Assembly: GCA_950022655.1 (NCBI GenBank)
Contig: OX465587.1
Coordinates: 30,073,716-30,137,715 of the forward strand
Direction of reading: 5' to 3'
DNA length: 64,000 nucleotides
Source: Alentia gelatinosa
Lineage: Eukaryota > Annelida > Polychaeta > Phyllodocida > Polynoidae
Part shown: positions 42,257 through 53,270 of the stretch, in pieces
Position numbering within the stretch: position 1 is the first letter of the stretch
Layout of the letters: every line of letters begins with the position of its first letter
Translations under genes and position numbers: made by a program
Notes under the pieces: model-generated
The model's database searches: none
Told to the model about the DNA's origin: nothing
The model's input: only the letters and a program-made list of their open reading frames with translations

Positions 42257-42750
42257 AGGGAAACTATGTTCTGGTGAGCAAAAGTTCAAAGTTACGAGGT
42301 AAGGCTTGGAAAAATTACTGCCCAAGGCGTCAGCCGCGGGCAGTAATTTTTCCAAGCCTTACCGAGTAACCTTGACTTTTGCTTACCTCTACTTGGTGTC
42401 CCTATTTCTATATACCTTCAAATATCGATAAAAATGCTTAATTCTTTACCTGAAACACTTCTGAAGCAAATGGCCACCCTAATCGAGTGACCACAACAGC
42501 TATTGTTTCGTCCCGCTGCTGTATTGTATCACGTGATCAGAGTGGGACGAAAACATGAAAGTAGGACGAAAACGACAACCTCGACACATAACTTATTTTT
42601 AATGCACCCCCAGCAGTGGTATGTAACTCTAGTTAGTTCAATAATGGGTATATAGGAATAGAGGGAAACTATGTTCCGGTGAGCAAAAGTTCAAAGTTAC
42701 GAGGTGAGGACCAGAAAAATTACTGCCCACAGCTGACGGCAAAAACTATT
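42257..42750. repeat. Hairpin and direct repeat (AGCAAAAGTTCAAAGTTACG)
   Basis: GAGGGAAACTATGTTC(T/C)GGTG and then AGCAAAAGTTCAAAGTTACG occur at about 42,256 and 42,661. The first is the left arm of a hairpin: GGCTTGGAAAAATTACTGCC pairs with GGCAGTAATTTTTCCAAGCC at about 42,341. The second copy lacks its return arm. Confidence 0.75.
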
Positions 42751-42918
42751 TTGCTATTTATTGGACAAATACTATTTCTTATTAAAAACATCTATATTTA
42801 CTTATAGGAAATATGTATTTTCATTATTTTGCATTGAGTATTTCTCCCATATGAATCGTTTCTCCAAAGCCAGTGACAAATGCTGACATTTATACCCTGA
42901 CACTGTAGCAGATCAAGC

Positions 42919-43325
42919 ATTATCCTACCCCTAATATACAATCCCATAGGCTTAACATTGACTTTCCGTATGCGCCCGTATGTCACATACGGATAAAAAA
43001 TCGCTCCTTGGAGTGTACAAAAAATGGACCAATCAGAAATCAGCAGCTGAAAGTAGTTCCAAGCGCCTTCAGAGCAGCAAGGAGAGCTATATGGAGGACT
43101 TCAGAAAGTTTTTATCATGTTTTTTATTATTATCCTCACATAAAAATATCGTTCACAAGGGGTAGGATAAAACCAAAACCTTATTCGTTTTAATCTGGAC
43201 TCCCATATGCGACGACTGGAGTTTGGCGTAGTAATATAACGAGGCAGAGCCGAGTGATATCCGGAGCCAAAACTCCAGGAGTCGCTTACGGGAGCCCAGA
43301 TTAAAACTCATTCGGTTTTACGATA
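42919..43325. mobile_element. Compound MITE: TTATCCTACCCC module plus hairpin
   Basis: ATTATCCTACCCCTAATATA and CATAGGCTTAACATTGAC open it. GGGGTAGGATAAAACCAAAA closes the TIR module at about 43,160-43,180. The hairpin module has outer arms TTTTAATCTGGACTCCC and GGGAGCCCAGATTAAAA, inner arms GACTGGAGTTTGGC and GCCAAAACTCCAGGAGTC, and GAGGCAGAGCCGAGTGATAT at the loop. It is the clearest example of the compound plan. Confidence 0.85.
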
Positions 43326-43329
43326 ATAT

Positions 43330-43820
43330 TTCAAACGGTGAATTATCAATGGTAGTTGTATCCAATTTTATAATTTTCTCTTGAGTAATACACATGTGAC
43401 TCTGCTTTCGCAAGGGTCTTGCATCAACAGTGTTCATCACAGCCCAATAGCGATCGGATTGTGTGACCATGAATATCACGCTGTCTATAAAGAAAACCTG
43501 GACCATGTTCTCACATATTAAGCCCGGTAACTACCACCATTTTTCTGTTGCATGGTGGAATTGCACTGAGCTAGTTCCCTGGCCAATAGATACACAATTT
43601 AACTGGTTTCAGAAACAAGTGGTTATTTGCTTCAAACAGTTGGAGTATAGTAATATGAGAAAACGGGCTCAGTCACTACTTTTTCTTATTACAATACACC
43701 TCCTACTCTTTGAAAAATATGTTTTATTAAATTTTCCCAACCTCAAAAAGCCACTGCTATTCACTATGGCCCGCTGCCACAGTGGACACGAACATTAATA
43801 CTACACCCCCAGCAGCGGGC
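43330..43820. other. Non-coding stretch
   Basis: One frame at 43,463-43,798 is open but lacks any domain signal or splice context. Nothing else is seen. Confidence 0.35.
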
Positions 43821-44500
43821 AGTATTTCATACATGTTCGGCCATGGGTGTATAGCAATTGTGCTGGTTGACATTTTATACATTTTTAGGGGTCAGGGTAG
43901 GCGTGCAGTGTCTGTTTTACTTTACGCTAGGTGGCGCGAAGACCGATCCCTGCTGTGCGGTAAAGCTGGCGGACCCGCGGTATGCAAATGCTACGGGCTC
44001 GCCCGCATTACGTAACTCAACCACTATATAAGGTTGAGGGGGATGTACATTTCAGTCGCCTCGTGGGTGAGGGGGATTGCACGTCTCTACACACTATATA
44101 AGGTTGAGTCCACAGCGGGTCGACAGGACTTCTTGCTGTTCCTCTGCCTAAAGTGAACGCCTGGAGCCTCACGTGTTGGTTAGGTTGTGTTGGTACACCT
44201 TTCAACAAAGAAGAGACCAGATCTCTTCCCGCGCTAGTTGGTGCCCCGTAGCACCAACGTTGTACCTACAGTTAATACCCTAATAAAAGATCGGTAACTG
44301 AAATAGTCCAGAGTCTGGTTTTGTGTTCGCGGATAAGCGGTGGTTGGTAGGCTCTGCGTCTCCCTACCGTTTCCAGTGGGTAAAACCGAACCCACCTGTA
44401 CTGGCATGGTAAGTACAGGGTAGCGACTAGTCTCGGAACCTCTGGTCGACTGACGATCGCGGAAAGTGGTCACACACTTCCAGCGACTAGAGGGCAACCG
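43820..44500 (+). other. Possible solo LTR or promoter-bearing repeat
   Basis: Contains two copies of ACTATATAAGGTTGAG (about 44,022 and 44,091), each a good TATA-box context. Downstream lie GTTGGTGC...GCACCAACG (a short hairpin near 44,238) and AATAAAAGATC at about 44,280. TATA followed at ~190-260 bp by AATAAA is the layout of an LTR. I cannot place TG...CA ends or a target duplication, so the assignment is tentative. Confidence 0.35.
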
Positions 44501-44654
44501 CTACACATTCATACATACATTTCATGGGAATATCTTTTCATACATAAAGCTACTTACTTGGATACACCTCCTTCAGCACTCCAGGCCAATGCTCCGATGT
44601 TGTCCTTCAGAGCTAACAAAGGCTGATAAGTCAAAGAGAAGAGGAGAGAGATAC

Positions 44655-44990
44655 AGTTTATTACCCACCTGATACGGAGTCTCCATACTAAGCCTATGGA
44701 GATTACAGATCGCTACTGAGGAGGATATGGAGCTCCGTACCCTCCTATTCGGATTTTTGAGATGAAAGTAGTTCCAAACATAATTTCTTAATTACGTTGA
44801 AAAGTTTTCTAACGACTATATTTATTGCTTAAATCTAAAAATAAGTGAGTAATAAATACAACATTACCATAATTTCGATCTGTGTGGCCGTATTCTCCTT
44901 GTAGTTGAAGCTACGCAATACTCGTCAACTACGCGGAGAATACGGCCACTCAGATCGAAATCATGGTAATATTGTGTATTTATGGGGAAA
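44655..44990. mobile_element. TTTATTACCCACC MITE with long hairpin module
   Basis: TTTATTACCCACCTGATACG, then GTCTCCATACTAAGCCTATG, make up a TIR-type module. From about 44,857 a near-perfect hairpin follows. The arm ACAACATTACCATAATTTCG, then ATCTGTGTGGCCGTATTCTC, returns as GAGAATACGGCCACTCAGAT, ending near 44,985. Each arm is ~55 bp. Confidence 0.8.
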
Positions 44991-44999
44991 TATCCTTAT

Positions 45000-45260
45000 T
45001 GAAGTATTAAAAAAGAAATTGATGAATGTTGGTCTGTGTCCTTGTTCACCATCCAGTTTGGAGCGTGCAGTAATGTGCACGAGGCGATAGCTGAGTGAAT
45101 ATTCCGAAGTGCACCAAAACAAGATGGCGAATGGGGACTCAGACGAAACATGAATATGGTTCTGATTTTATCTTAGCCTGGAAATAGTTTATCGCCCATT
45201 GAGTATGAGTTACCGTACTCGTAAGCCTGTAGGGTACGGGGTGAGGAGACAGATGAAGCT
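45000..45260. mobile_element. Hairpin module plus TTATCTTAGCC module
   Basis: An imperfect hairpin at about 45,030-45,145, with GCACGAGGCGATAGCTGAGT at the loop, is followed by TTTTATCTTAGCCTGGAAAT. It ends near GGGGTGAGGAGAC (about 45,238). The GAGGCGA-AGC-GAGTGA loop word is shared with the hairpins at 3,755, 43,240 and 57,785. Confidence 0.5.
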
Positions 45261-45339
45261 GCAGTAAACGTGCTGAAGAGGGAGAGACCCCTAGTGGACA
45301 TGGGAAGAGATGTGCCCACTCTCCCAGCAGAGATTCTGC

Positions 45340-45560
45340 GCTCTACTACACTTGCCGAGAGAGCAACACTACCTTAGCTCTGGTTGGATTAAATCCGTGG
45401 CCACCTTGACCACGGATTTATGTGTCTACCTGAATGTGTCTCTTTAAGCTATTTTTCCATGTTCATATTTCCTTTTGTGTGTATTTTCAATCAAATAGCT
45501 ATAAAGGTCAACTTTATTACCAATTTTGTCAGCTATGAATATTTCTTAATAAGTATTTCA
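45340..45560. repeat. Dispersed repeat (TAAATCCGTGGCCACCTTGA), copy 1
   Basis: GTTGGATTAAATCCGTGGCC is followed by a diverged tail containing TTTTTCCATGTTCATATTTC. Related tails are at about 46,440-46,590 (TTAAATCCGTGACCGCCTTG) and 55,700-55,880 (TGAAATCCGTGGCCACCTTG). Probably a decayed SINE or MITE. Confidence 0.6.
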
Positions 45561-45702
45561 ACTCTCAGAATCCAAGAATAAAGAAAGCTGCTTGGTCTGA
45601 GAGTGAGAATTTGTGGACACAGTCAGGGTTTAACGTTACCAACCTCTAAGTTGGAACACAGTGTAAACAGAGGTGGTGGCCAATCAGGCGCTCTACATCC
45701 TG

Positions 45703-45810
45703 TAGACTCTAGTACAGTTTGTTGTCGCCAGGGCTGGGTCACACAGGCTCAAACTAAGACTGTTAAGGGCTGCCATTTTGAAACGGAGATTCCTGCCTCC
45801 ATCCCAGAAT
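45703..45810. repeat. Dispersed repeat (CTGTTGTCGCC), copy 2
   Basis: CTCTAGTACAGTTTGTTGTC, then CTCAAACTAAGACTGTTAAG and GATTCCTGCCTCC, match the block at 23,155-23,290. Confidence 0.75.
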
Positions 45811-46600
45811 GAAGCTGAATAATGGCAGCTTGCTGGTTCTCAACTTCTGCCACTGGTTATTCAGAAACTTGCCTGTTTAGGCCAAAAATCTGGCCCATAT
45901 GCCAGTTTCTAAAATAACCTAAATTCGGAGGGCTTTTGGTAGTATTTTGTGGTTTGCCTGTGAATAGAGATGCACATATCTATATGGTAAATGATATACA
46001 CTCATTTCTGCTATTTGTTATGTAAAATTAGACATAGTCATAGGGATAATTTTCTTCAGTGGAAAGCACCTCATGTGCTGCAAGGTTTTGTTTGTCAACA
46101 AGTCACATGCGCTAACTTGAAGGGGTAGCCTAATCAAATGTGGATCCACATTATAAAGTGGTTTAAAGCTGAAAAGGAAACAGCTGGATTGTCTGTGAAG
46201 CTCCTTTAACCATTCCTATACTTCCCCATTCATAATATATGAGTTGTTTGAGTTTCATGACTTTTGACAGATGCCTTGTTTTGAATCTGAAATGTTGGCT
46301 GGTTCCCCCTGTTGTTAGAGGGTACCCGAGTACCAGCATCATGGGGTTGAGGCAGAGAGTAGCGCTAATGCCGCGAATGATCTGTTCGGAGAGTGAGATG
46401 TACCACCTTTGTCTTACACTGGCCATCAGGGCTAAACTGATGTTGGGTTAAATCCGTGACCGCCTTGAACATTAGTTGTACAAGTCTCCTATCAGATATT
46501 TCGTACTACTTGGAGAGTGTGTTATTTCATAATCTCGAAGCTAGTTTACCGTTTCGTTATTTCTTTTTGTGTCTATTTTTTTAAATACAATGAACATAAA
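45811..46600. repeat. Repeat-derived sequence, TAAATCCGTGACCGCC copy at the right
   Basis: Contains a diverged copy of the 45,340-type repeat at about 46,430-46,590. The minus-strand frame at 46,163-46,426 lies within that repeat and is not an exon. No other structure is seen. Confidence 0.45.
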
Positions 46601-46852
46601 ACTAGAAGAAGAAGAAGAAAACATTAACCCATACCTTCTATATATCAGTCAAGTATAGGGTATATTTATATATTGAAAAAATATGTATGTTTGGAGCATG
46701 AAGAAAACCCACAAGAACATCACTAAATGTCTAAAAATCTGTTCGAAGTCTGGGCACCGTAGATCTAATATAACAGATATATCATGTAAATAAAATCTTG
46801 CTACCATTAAAAAAATAAAAATAAAATGATAATATTTTTTTTGAAATCTCAC

Positions 46853-46912
46853 CTGTGAATGGACACATCCTAGGACGCCGACAAGGAGTAATAGATCCAG
46901 ACGGAAGGCCAT
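46853..46912 (-). CDS. Signal-peptide exon, probable first coding exon of the Vps62-domain gene
   Basis: ATG at 46,910-46,912 opens a 20-codon exon that ends exactly at CAG followed by GTGAGA, a consensus donor. It encodes a textbook signal peptide: a short charged start (MAFR), a hydrophobic core (LLLLVGVLG) and a C-terminal VHSQ suited to cleavage. The protein would be secreted. The next exon recognised downstream is 40,421-40,653. This exon ends in phase 0, while that one needs two bases, so at least one exon between them is unaccounted for. The link to the Vps62 gene therefore rests on strand and position and is not proven. Upstream, AAATATAAACTG at about 46,950-46,961 (minus strand) could be a TATA box. 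Confidence 0.6.
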
Positions 46913-46944
46913 GATGATGAGAGGAGAGTGGGGCTGAGAGGGGG

Positions 46945-46965
46945 AGGGGCAGTTTATATTTCTCC
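46945..46965 (-). promoter_or_regulatory. Possible TATA box of the signal-peptide exon
   Basis: The minus strand reads AATATAAACTGCCCC about 40-50 bp upstream of the ATG. This is close, but allows a short 5' UTR. A pyrimidine-rich CCCCACTCTCCTCTC lies between. No other promoter element is recognisable. Confidence 0.35.
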
Positions 46966-47105
46966 GTTTGTCTTTGTTCCCTATCTGTGTGTCCAGTGAC
47001 GTGTGAGATAGGAGATCAGCTGGTAGTTCCCACAGTGAGTGACATAACACAACTACTCACCTAGAATGACATGCACGGGGACACTGCTCGTTCAGCACTA
47101 AGCCC

Positions 47106-47409
47106 AATGCCCATCTACCGATTTCGGAACATTTATGTACGTTTGTCGGCGACAAACGGAGGGTAATTTGTCTCAGCCAAGCCATCCTAACCGAGTCGGT
47201 AGATGTAGGACAGCTAGGCAAGGCTACCCAGCGATTAGTGAACACTCGGTTTCTTTTTTTTGCCCTCCCCCAGCGATTAGTAGACCATACACCGATTTTA
47301 TCAGTGTGCGGATCAAGCGAGGGGTTACGTAATTTGCCTGCGACAAAGTGACAGACTCCTATACGATTTGGGAACTAATCGTTCAACCCTAAATCGGTAG
47401 ATGGGCATC
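47106..47409. mobile_element. MITE with ATGCCCATCTACCGATTT termini, free copy
   Basis: Same ends as the nested copy at 11,198-11,500: CAATGCCCATCTACCGATTT and CTAAATCGGTAGATGGGCAT. The internal palindrome GTTTGTCGGCGACAAAC is conserved. The two copies are highly similar, so the family was active recently. Confidence 0.88.
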
Positions 47410-47419
47410 CGGCTATATA

Positions 47420-48260
47420 CATTTATTATACCCTGTGAAGGTTTTAAGAAAATCACATGACTTTTACTATATGGAGAAAAAAAAAATTGAATTTCTATAT
47501 TTTCGTTTATGCTTTTATCATAATATTTATAATGAAAAAAACAATTCCCATTTTTTAAATTGTCAATATGTTCAAAAACATATGAAGATCATCATATTCA
47601 ATTATCAGGAAATCTACATGGTGTTTACTTTTCAAGGTAAATTTACATGCCTTTAAGGATGTAATGCCCCTACACATAATACATAGTATACCTTCGCTCC
47701 TCCAACCACCGGCCAGTTTCCATTGGCCGACGTAAACGGTGTAGATTCTGATTCCGGTTTTATGGGAAAGTTTCTATTCTCTTTGGAATGTATCAAAGAA
47801 TATCCTGGAAAATGTACTTGCACAATAAATCTTACTACAACCGGAAATTACCAGAAAAAGTACATTTATCATACATAAGGTTTAAACGATATAACATGGA
47901 TATATCAATCAAAAGTAATGAGGTAAGAACAACTCTTCTGAAGGCATTGAGGATTTGACTAAATTTTATTGCATTTGCCTCTAGTTCCCCTTATTATGCT
48001 CTGTTTACACTGTGTTCCCGGCAGCCATAGTGGCCATGTTTCAGGCCACTATGAACCAACTGTGTGGTAAGTGAGATAAATCGAGTGGGCATTGGGAAAC
48101 GTAACACACCCTGACTGCCTTGGCTGCCATTGCAAAATTGTTGATTATCAAAATTTCTTCCATACTGGCCACAGTGTTAATGAGAATTGTATTGGCCACA
48201 GTGGAACGTGGTAAACGCCACATAACGTGACTGAACGCAGACGGCCATTAGGCAATGTCA
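47420..48260. other. Non-coding stretch
   Basis: AT-rich, with no supportable gene. A ~50-bp block containing TCTGAAGGCATTGAGGATTT (about 47,937) is repeated in direct orientation at about 49,120. Confidence 0.4.
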
Positions 48261-48263
48261 CAG

Positions 48264-48570
48264 GGACCGTGGACAAAATGTGAGGGTCTTGAGACAACTC
48301 AAGGAACTGTGGACAAAACTGGGGACTGTGGATAAAGCATGAGGGATGTGGGGCAACTCTGGGGACTGTGGATAAAATATGAGGGACGTGGGACAACTCT
48401 GGGGACTGTGGAGAAAACATGAGGGACGTGGAACAACTCTGGGGACTGTGGATAAAACATGAGGGACGTGGGACAACTCTGGGGACTGTGGATAAAATAT
48501 GAGGGACGTGGGACAACTCTGGGGACTGTGGATAAAACATGAGGGATATGCGACAACTCTGGGGGCTGGC
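48264..48570. repeat. 40-bp tandem array, about seven units
   Basis: GGGGACTGTGGATAAAA(C/T)AT, then GAGGGACGTGGGACAACTCT, recur every 40 bp. The minus-strand frames across it, rich in SPQSCP, are repeat artefacts. Confidence 0.93.
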
Positions 48571-48633
48571 ATGGGCAACAGTGAATTAAAATTGTGGCCG
48601 CAGGGAAAATAGTTTGAATGCATATCTAATACC

Positions 48634-48860
48634 ACTGTCTAGTGTGTATTCGTCGGAACCAATCACAGTGCAGTTTTCATTAGTCCGGTTCGTACGGCAC
48701 AGAGTAAAGACATAGGTCTGTGATGGTCAAAGAGAGCATGTCAGATATTGACGACCTGGATTTCCTAGCTGGGTGGTGAAAGGGATAACTGGTTCGTTGT
48801 TCTATCTATAGCATCAGTTTGACAAGATCTGATTGGTTCCGACGAATACGCACTAGACAG
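48634..48860. mobile_element. MITE with TGTCTAGTGTGTATTCGTCG ends
   Basis: CTAGTGTGTATTCGTCGGAA, then CCAATCA, at the left pairs with TGATTGGTTCCGACGAATAC, then GCACTAGACA, at the right. It is about 227 bp. The arms are ~30 bp with one or two mismatches. Confidence 0.85.
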
Positions 48861-48869
48861 CCCTCCTAT

Positions 48870-50350
48870 GACTTCTGTGCCATCTGCACTGGTGCTCTAC
48901 GTTTTGGTGAAACGTGCCTAACGAGAGCAGAGTGTAAATATAGCATAAATTATTGTCACCAAACGTATCAAAGTACTACGATGCTGGGTATCGATTGTAA
49001 ACAGGCAGAAACTGTCTTAACTGATCAAGGACAATGAAAAATGATATTTTAACTAAAAAAAAGTGCAAATATATTGTAACTCTTCGCAGAAATAAAAGAT
49101 TATATTACAAAAAGAACTTTTCTGAAGGCATTGAGGATTTGATTAAATTTTATTGCATTTTCCTCCATTTTCCCTTATTACATAAACTGTATCCAACCGT
49201 TAGTGTAAAGAACCCGACAAGAGTGCAAAAGCACCTAAACCCATCAGCCATCACATCACATTGAGGTCACTCAATGAACGTCCAAATACATCACTCACAT
49301 TTAATAACATTCTTCCCATAAATGCTACACTAAATACTGCATGTGGATTTTTGTTATCATTGAAAAACAACTGTCATTGATTAAAAAGGTTTCAGGTTTT
49401 TATATATGTTTATCTTGGCAAGGTGTGAACTTGTTTCAAATAATGAACTTGATCAAAACAGCTACAAAAGGAAACAGTAACAAATCAAAGTAACTTGATG
49501 ACAGTTATAAAGTTGGAGGTATCATTGTTGGTTACAATTATTGTCTGTGGTAGTTTTGTATATAAAGGATCGATAAATCATTCAATGTATCATATATATA
49601 AAGCAGAAGGACGAAATGTTTCTGGATAGATACGATACCGAAAAGAATGTAAAAAAAGACCTCCTCTCAAATGATTAAACAAATATGACATAAAGAGAAA
49701 GTCAAGACCTAGTTCTCAATTCATTTCAATTTATATAGAGTTTGATATAAGATCCATTCACCCATTTATGTAAAACTATGATTTTGTCACTAGTGGTTAA
49801 CCATAATACAGTAATCTGGTTATTCATGAATAATATCTGTATGCAAAGATTTCCAATCCCCTGCGATGCAGTTGACATGTAGATTTGGATGTTCACATGT
49901 AAAATGTTACAGTCAAATGATAAATAAAAGATAAGTTTATCCTTATTATGCAATGTATGTACAACTGGCAAGAATTGTTCTTTTTTTTTACTAAGTTCCA
50001 TTTAATTGATTTGGGCTCTGAATTTTATCGGTCTATAAGTCATTATAGAAATATCTTCTATACCATATTTTAAATATTCAAAGCTAGTTCATCACATATC
50101 TGTTATCATATAAAATACTGATTACGATAAAATCTGTTCATGAAATAAATGTGAACTTTGTTAACAAGTTTGAGAACATAACCTATAACCTAAATAATCA
50201 GTTTTGGACTAATAATTCGGCAACAAAGTCATTTGGCATTTAGACCATGAAGGACCATTTTGGCGTATACCTGTAATATGACAAAATCATATATCAATTA
50301 GCTAGGTATAATTAAAACATGAACTAATTAGACAGTTCCATGCCATCATG
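48870..50350. other. Non-coding AT-rich stretch
   Basis: The only repeat noticed is the block at about 49,120-49,170, shared with 47,937. No open frame has domain signal. Confidence 0.4.
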
Positions 50351-50357
50351 TCTCCGC

Positions 50358-50497
50358 TTTATCTCACCCCTGGTATCTTTTTCCCCATACACTTAACAAT
50401 GGGAACTCGTATTCAACGCCCATGGAGTATTGTAAAACAAAATACTCAATAGGTCACAAATGTTAACAAATTAGTCAGTGATAGGGGTGAGATAAAT
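50358..50497. mobile_element. MITE with TTATCTCACCCC termini
   Basis: TTTATCTCACCCCTGGTATC, then CTTAACAATGGGAACTCGTA, close with GATAGGGGTGAGATAAA. It is about 140 bp and one of the more complete copies of the group. Confidence 0.75.
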
Positions 50498-50499
50498 TC

Positions 50500-51385
50500 A
50501 GAAACTTATTCATGTTTAAGGTCAGAGCTCGATCCAATCTCGTTTGAAGGCTTCACCTTCTGAATTCACCTTCAAAACCGATGGATATGTCTCGGACAAA
50601 CACCCTGTGAGGTACATGAGTGCCCCCGTGTGAATTCCACATTAGGTATATAATAATACCACTCTGTCTGGGCTAATCCGATTGACAATTTCACCGCATA
50701 TGTCTGACATACAGCTGTTTCCTTATGATACTATTTTCACTTGAATATCAGTTCTATTAACTATGATATGTATACTTCTTATATAATTTATCATCCCTAG
50801 ACTTTTACCCTGCCTGTGCCTCATTGCAATCCAAATTCTTTCCAATCTGCCCATATTTGAAATGAGTTTCAATGTAGATTAAAGACCTATTGGCTACTCT
50901 CTTTAACCTGCAAGAGCATATTCTTCTGCTGATATATATTGTATATATAGGGTACAGAGTACTAGTTCCACCATCATCTGCCAAGAAATTGATTTTTAAA
51001 GATAGCGTCACAGAAGTGGGGGGACAACCACTATTTTCTGTTGTCATAATCTATAGATAATCTTGAGACAAGGTTAAAACCCTTTTATGGTGAACCAAAA
51101 AAATTGGTTTTGATCCATTGATAACTGGACCTGCCAGCTGGTGTTTTGTTTAACGTTGGGGGCGGGGGTCAAAATGGCTGCCTGCATAATGCAATAGCTA
51201 TGTGCCCTATACAGTGTTACATTCCAAATTATCCGTATGTGAAACTCTATCCCTTGGCCTAACTGATCATGCTGGATCTACGTAATAGGCCTCTGGAGGT
51301 GATCCTTGGTTACGATCACCACAATCGCCCCCATGTGGTAAACATGGAGCCAGCATATAACCTTGATCTTGCACCTTGATCTTGC
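50500..51385. other. Non-coding stretch
   Basis: No gene or repeat is recognised. A GGGGGCGGGG tract near 51,160 is simple sequence. Confidence 0.4.
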
Positions 51386-51625
51386 TCACACTCTCTCGTA
51401 TTCTGTACTCTTACTACGCTCTATGAAGAAGAATTCTTACTGAACTAGGCTTAGAGCCTGGAGAATTCACTGGTCTACCTCCCACGTTAAAGGCGTACAT
51501 CAAGATTCCAGTGGATTCTCAAGGCTCTAAGCCTAGTTCATTAAGAATTCTACTACCATAGAGTGGAGTGAGAACCTTGTACAGAATATGACTTAGAGAG
51601 TGTGAGATCTTAAGAGAGGGGTGCA
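51386..51625. mobile_element. Palindromic MITE, second copy, with single flanking satellite units
   Basis: Arms AGAATTCTTACTGAACTAGG and CCTAGTTCATTAAGAATTCT lie at 51,429-51,551. Outside each arm lies one unit of the 60-bp repeat of 6,408-7,190. It is inverted on the left (CTCACACTCTCTCGTATTCT) and direct on the right (AACCTTGTACAGAATATGAC). The satellite unit is therefore the outer terminal segment of this element. Confidence 0.85.
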
Positions 51626-51774
51626 CCTTGATGTACTCTCATCAGTCTGACTAGTGTAGCGCATTGCAGTAACACCAGCAATAAAGCCTGTAACGGGACG
51701 AAGCCTTGCAGTCATTCATTCAGCTTGCTATTCACACCTGATAGTAACAACATGTTTATCAATATTTCATTGCA

Positions 51775-52047
51775 TCAATATCTAGTGTACATCCATACAG
51801 AGAAGACAGATATTGCTGCGGTCAGGAACGTTGACATGGACCTGAGTATGACCGCAGAGGATCTAGGTATCACAATGCAATCTTCATCATCCAGTCTTCG
51901 TTGGGCGATATCCGGACTGGGTTTTCCCTTGAAACATCCCATAATATACGGGAAGTCGCTGGTGACCCTGTACCTATAGGTACCGTTCACAATATGTCCG
52001 TGACATTGGTCAAGGTCATCACTCGTCAGCAAAGACCCATTCACAGT
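51775..52047 (-). CDS. YHYH-domain protein, last exon
   Basis: On the minus strand the acceptor is CTTTCTAACGCAG, then ACTGTGAATGGG. The exon is 273 nt, in phase 0 with the exon at 52,752-52,852, and ends at a stop near 51,775. It encodes LTSDDLDQCHGHIVNGTYRY, then SDFPYIMGCFKG, the C-terminal part of the YHYH domain (PF14240), in which D-x-C-x-G-H and the Y-x-x-G-C-F-x-G end are characteristic. The tail beyond it (~45 residues) finishes with a hydrophobic stretch, STFLTAAISVFSVWMY. That suggests a membrane or GPI anchor. The biochemical function of the family is not established. Confidence 0.87.
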   Translation of the reverse strand, partial: TVNGSLLTSDDLDQCHGHIVNGTYRYRVTSDFPYIMGCFKGKPSPDIAQRRLDDEDCIVIPRSSAVILRSMSTFLTAAISVFSVWMYTRY

Positions 52048-52051
52048 CTGC

Positions 52052-52750
52052 GTTAGAAAGAGATTGACGTTGATTCACAAGGTGATATCAGCAAATGAAA
52101 ATACAGATAGGTTTGAGACTAGTTAGTTACAGGTCATTATTGATTCTTTTATTATTATTTATTAGGTCATGATTCAACAAAACTGTTGGTTTCCAATTGT
52201 GGTCCTTCATAGTCTGTGCATTCTTGTACACAAGGTTCAACTTCTTTTATGTGTATGTAGATATACAAGTAGTAAATAATTACTATACAAAAAGATATGA
52301 GATGAGGAGATACAATGTTGATAATAAGTTAACTGGCAGTGAGTTGACTTTTCTAATGATAATAGTATAATTGTGATTAATCATATACATATAATAAACC
52401 TATATATCTTAAGAAATAAAGAGAGTAGGATGGCTACTTAAAGTAAGGCACTTGTTGCTATTTGTGAACTCTTTGAACAGAAAATGTAAAGGTCATTTAA
52501 ATTGTTCAGAAATACTGTATACTAAGAAGAAGAAAATGAAACAAAATAAGGGGCCATCCATAATGTACCTACGTACCAAGTGGGGGGTGCAAAATAGTTG
52601 GAAATCTTGAAAATGCTCCTCCTTTGTTCCGTTGCGTACAAGATTGAGAGGGGGGTTGGGGTTCAACATTTTTGGAATTATTGCGTACATATATACTTCA
52701 CGGATAGCCCGTAAGATCTGATTGAATAAAAAAATCAAAACTCTGACATA
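52052..52750. other. Intron of the YHYH gene
   Basis: AT-rich with GT...AG borders on the minus strand (GTATGTCAGAG at the left side of the upstream exon, TAACGCAG before the last exon). No repeat of note. Confidence 0.7.
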
Positions 52751-52751
52751 C

Positions 52752-52852
52752 CTTGGGACTATAGATTGGAAATCCGTCTAGCGCCACCCCCACCAGCTCA
52801 TCTTCGGCCTCGTCATGTACACAGATAGGGTTCTGGTGGTAGTGATAGCCAC
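52752..52852 (-). CDS. YHYH-domain protein, exon with the YHYH motif
   Basis: 101 nt between acceptor TACATTTCCAG and donor CCCAAG, then GTATGT (minus strand). It begins with two bases of a Gly codon completed from the upstream exon and ends in phase 0, so both joins are consistent. It encodes GGYHYHQNPICV, which contains the family's eponymous Y-H-Y-H, then ELVGVALDGFPIYSPK, with the conserved G-[F/Y]-P-I-Y-[G/S]. It lies in the middle of the domain. Confidence 0.93.
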
Positions 52853-52920
52853 CTGGAAATGTAGAACATCTTATTATCCATCGTATATATACATGCAAAG
52901 TCCTAGATGAAAAGGTATAA

Positions 52921-53270
52921 AGGGGGGGCGTCCACAAACCACAACAAGGCTACGAAAATGGGTTCCCGACAAGGTCCACGATTGGCCTATGATTGGAGGC
53001 CTTGTCATGGTTGGCGGACCCCAGTACCCCACAAGAGTCTACAACAAGGCCACGATTGGAAGCTTGTCGGGAGCCTTCTGACAAGGCTATGACAACATTT
53101 AATATGTTAGATTTTTCCCACGACTAGACCCTTGTCATGGAGTGTCATGGCGTGTCGGGAGCATGTCACAGAGGTCTACGATAGGAAATTTTGGTGGAGT
53201 GTGCACTTCCCGACATGCCCAGACAATGCTGTCGTAAAGCCCCCCTTCTTCCGACAAGGCTGTGACAAAC
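52921..53270. mobile_element. MITE, family A copy 3, right end missing
   Basis: GGGGGGGCGTCCACAAACCA begins it, and the order then matches 1,733-2,166 up to CCGACAAGGCTGTGACAAAC, where similarity stops. It sits in the YHYH intron, ~70 bp from the exon acceptor. Confidence 0.8.

Noticed and set aside
48148..48635. Three overlapping minus-strand ORFs rich in SPQSCP
   Set aside because: Translation of the 40-bp tandem array in several frames.
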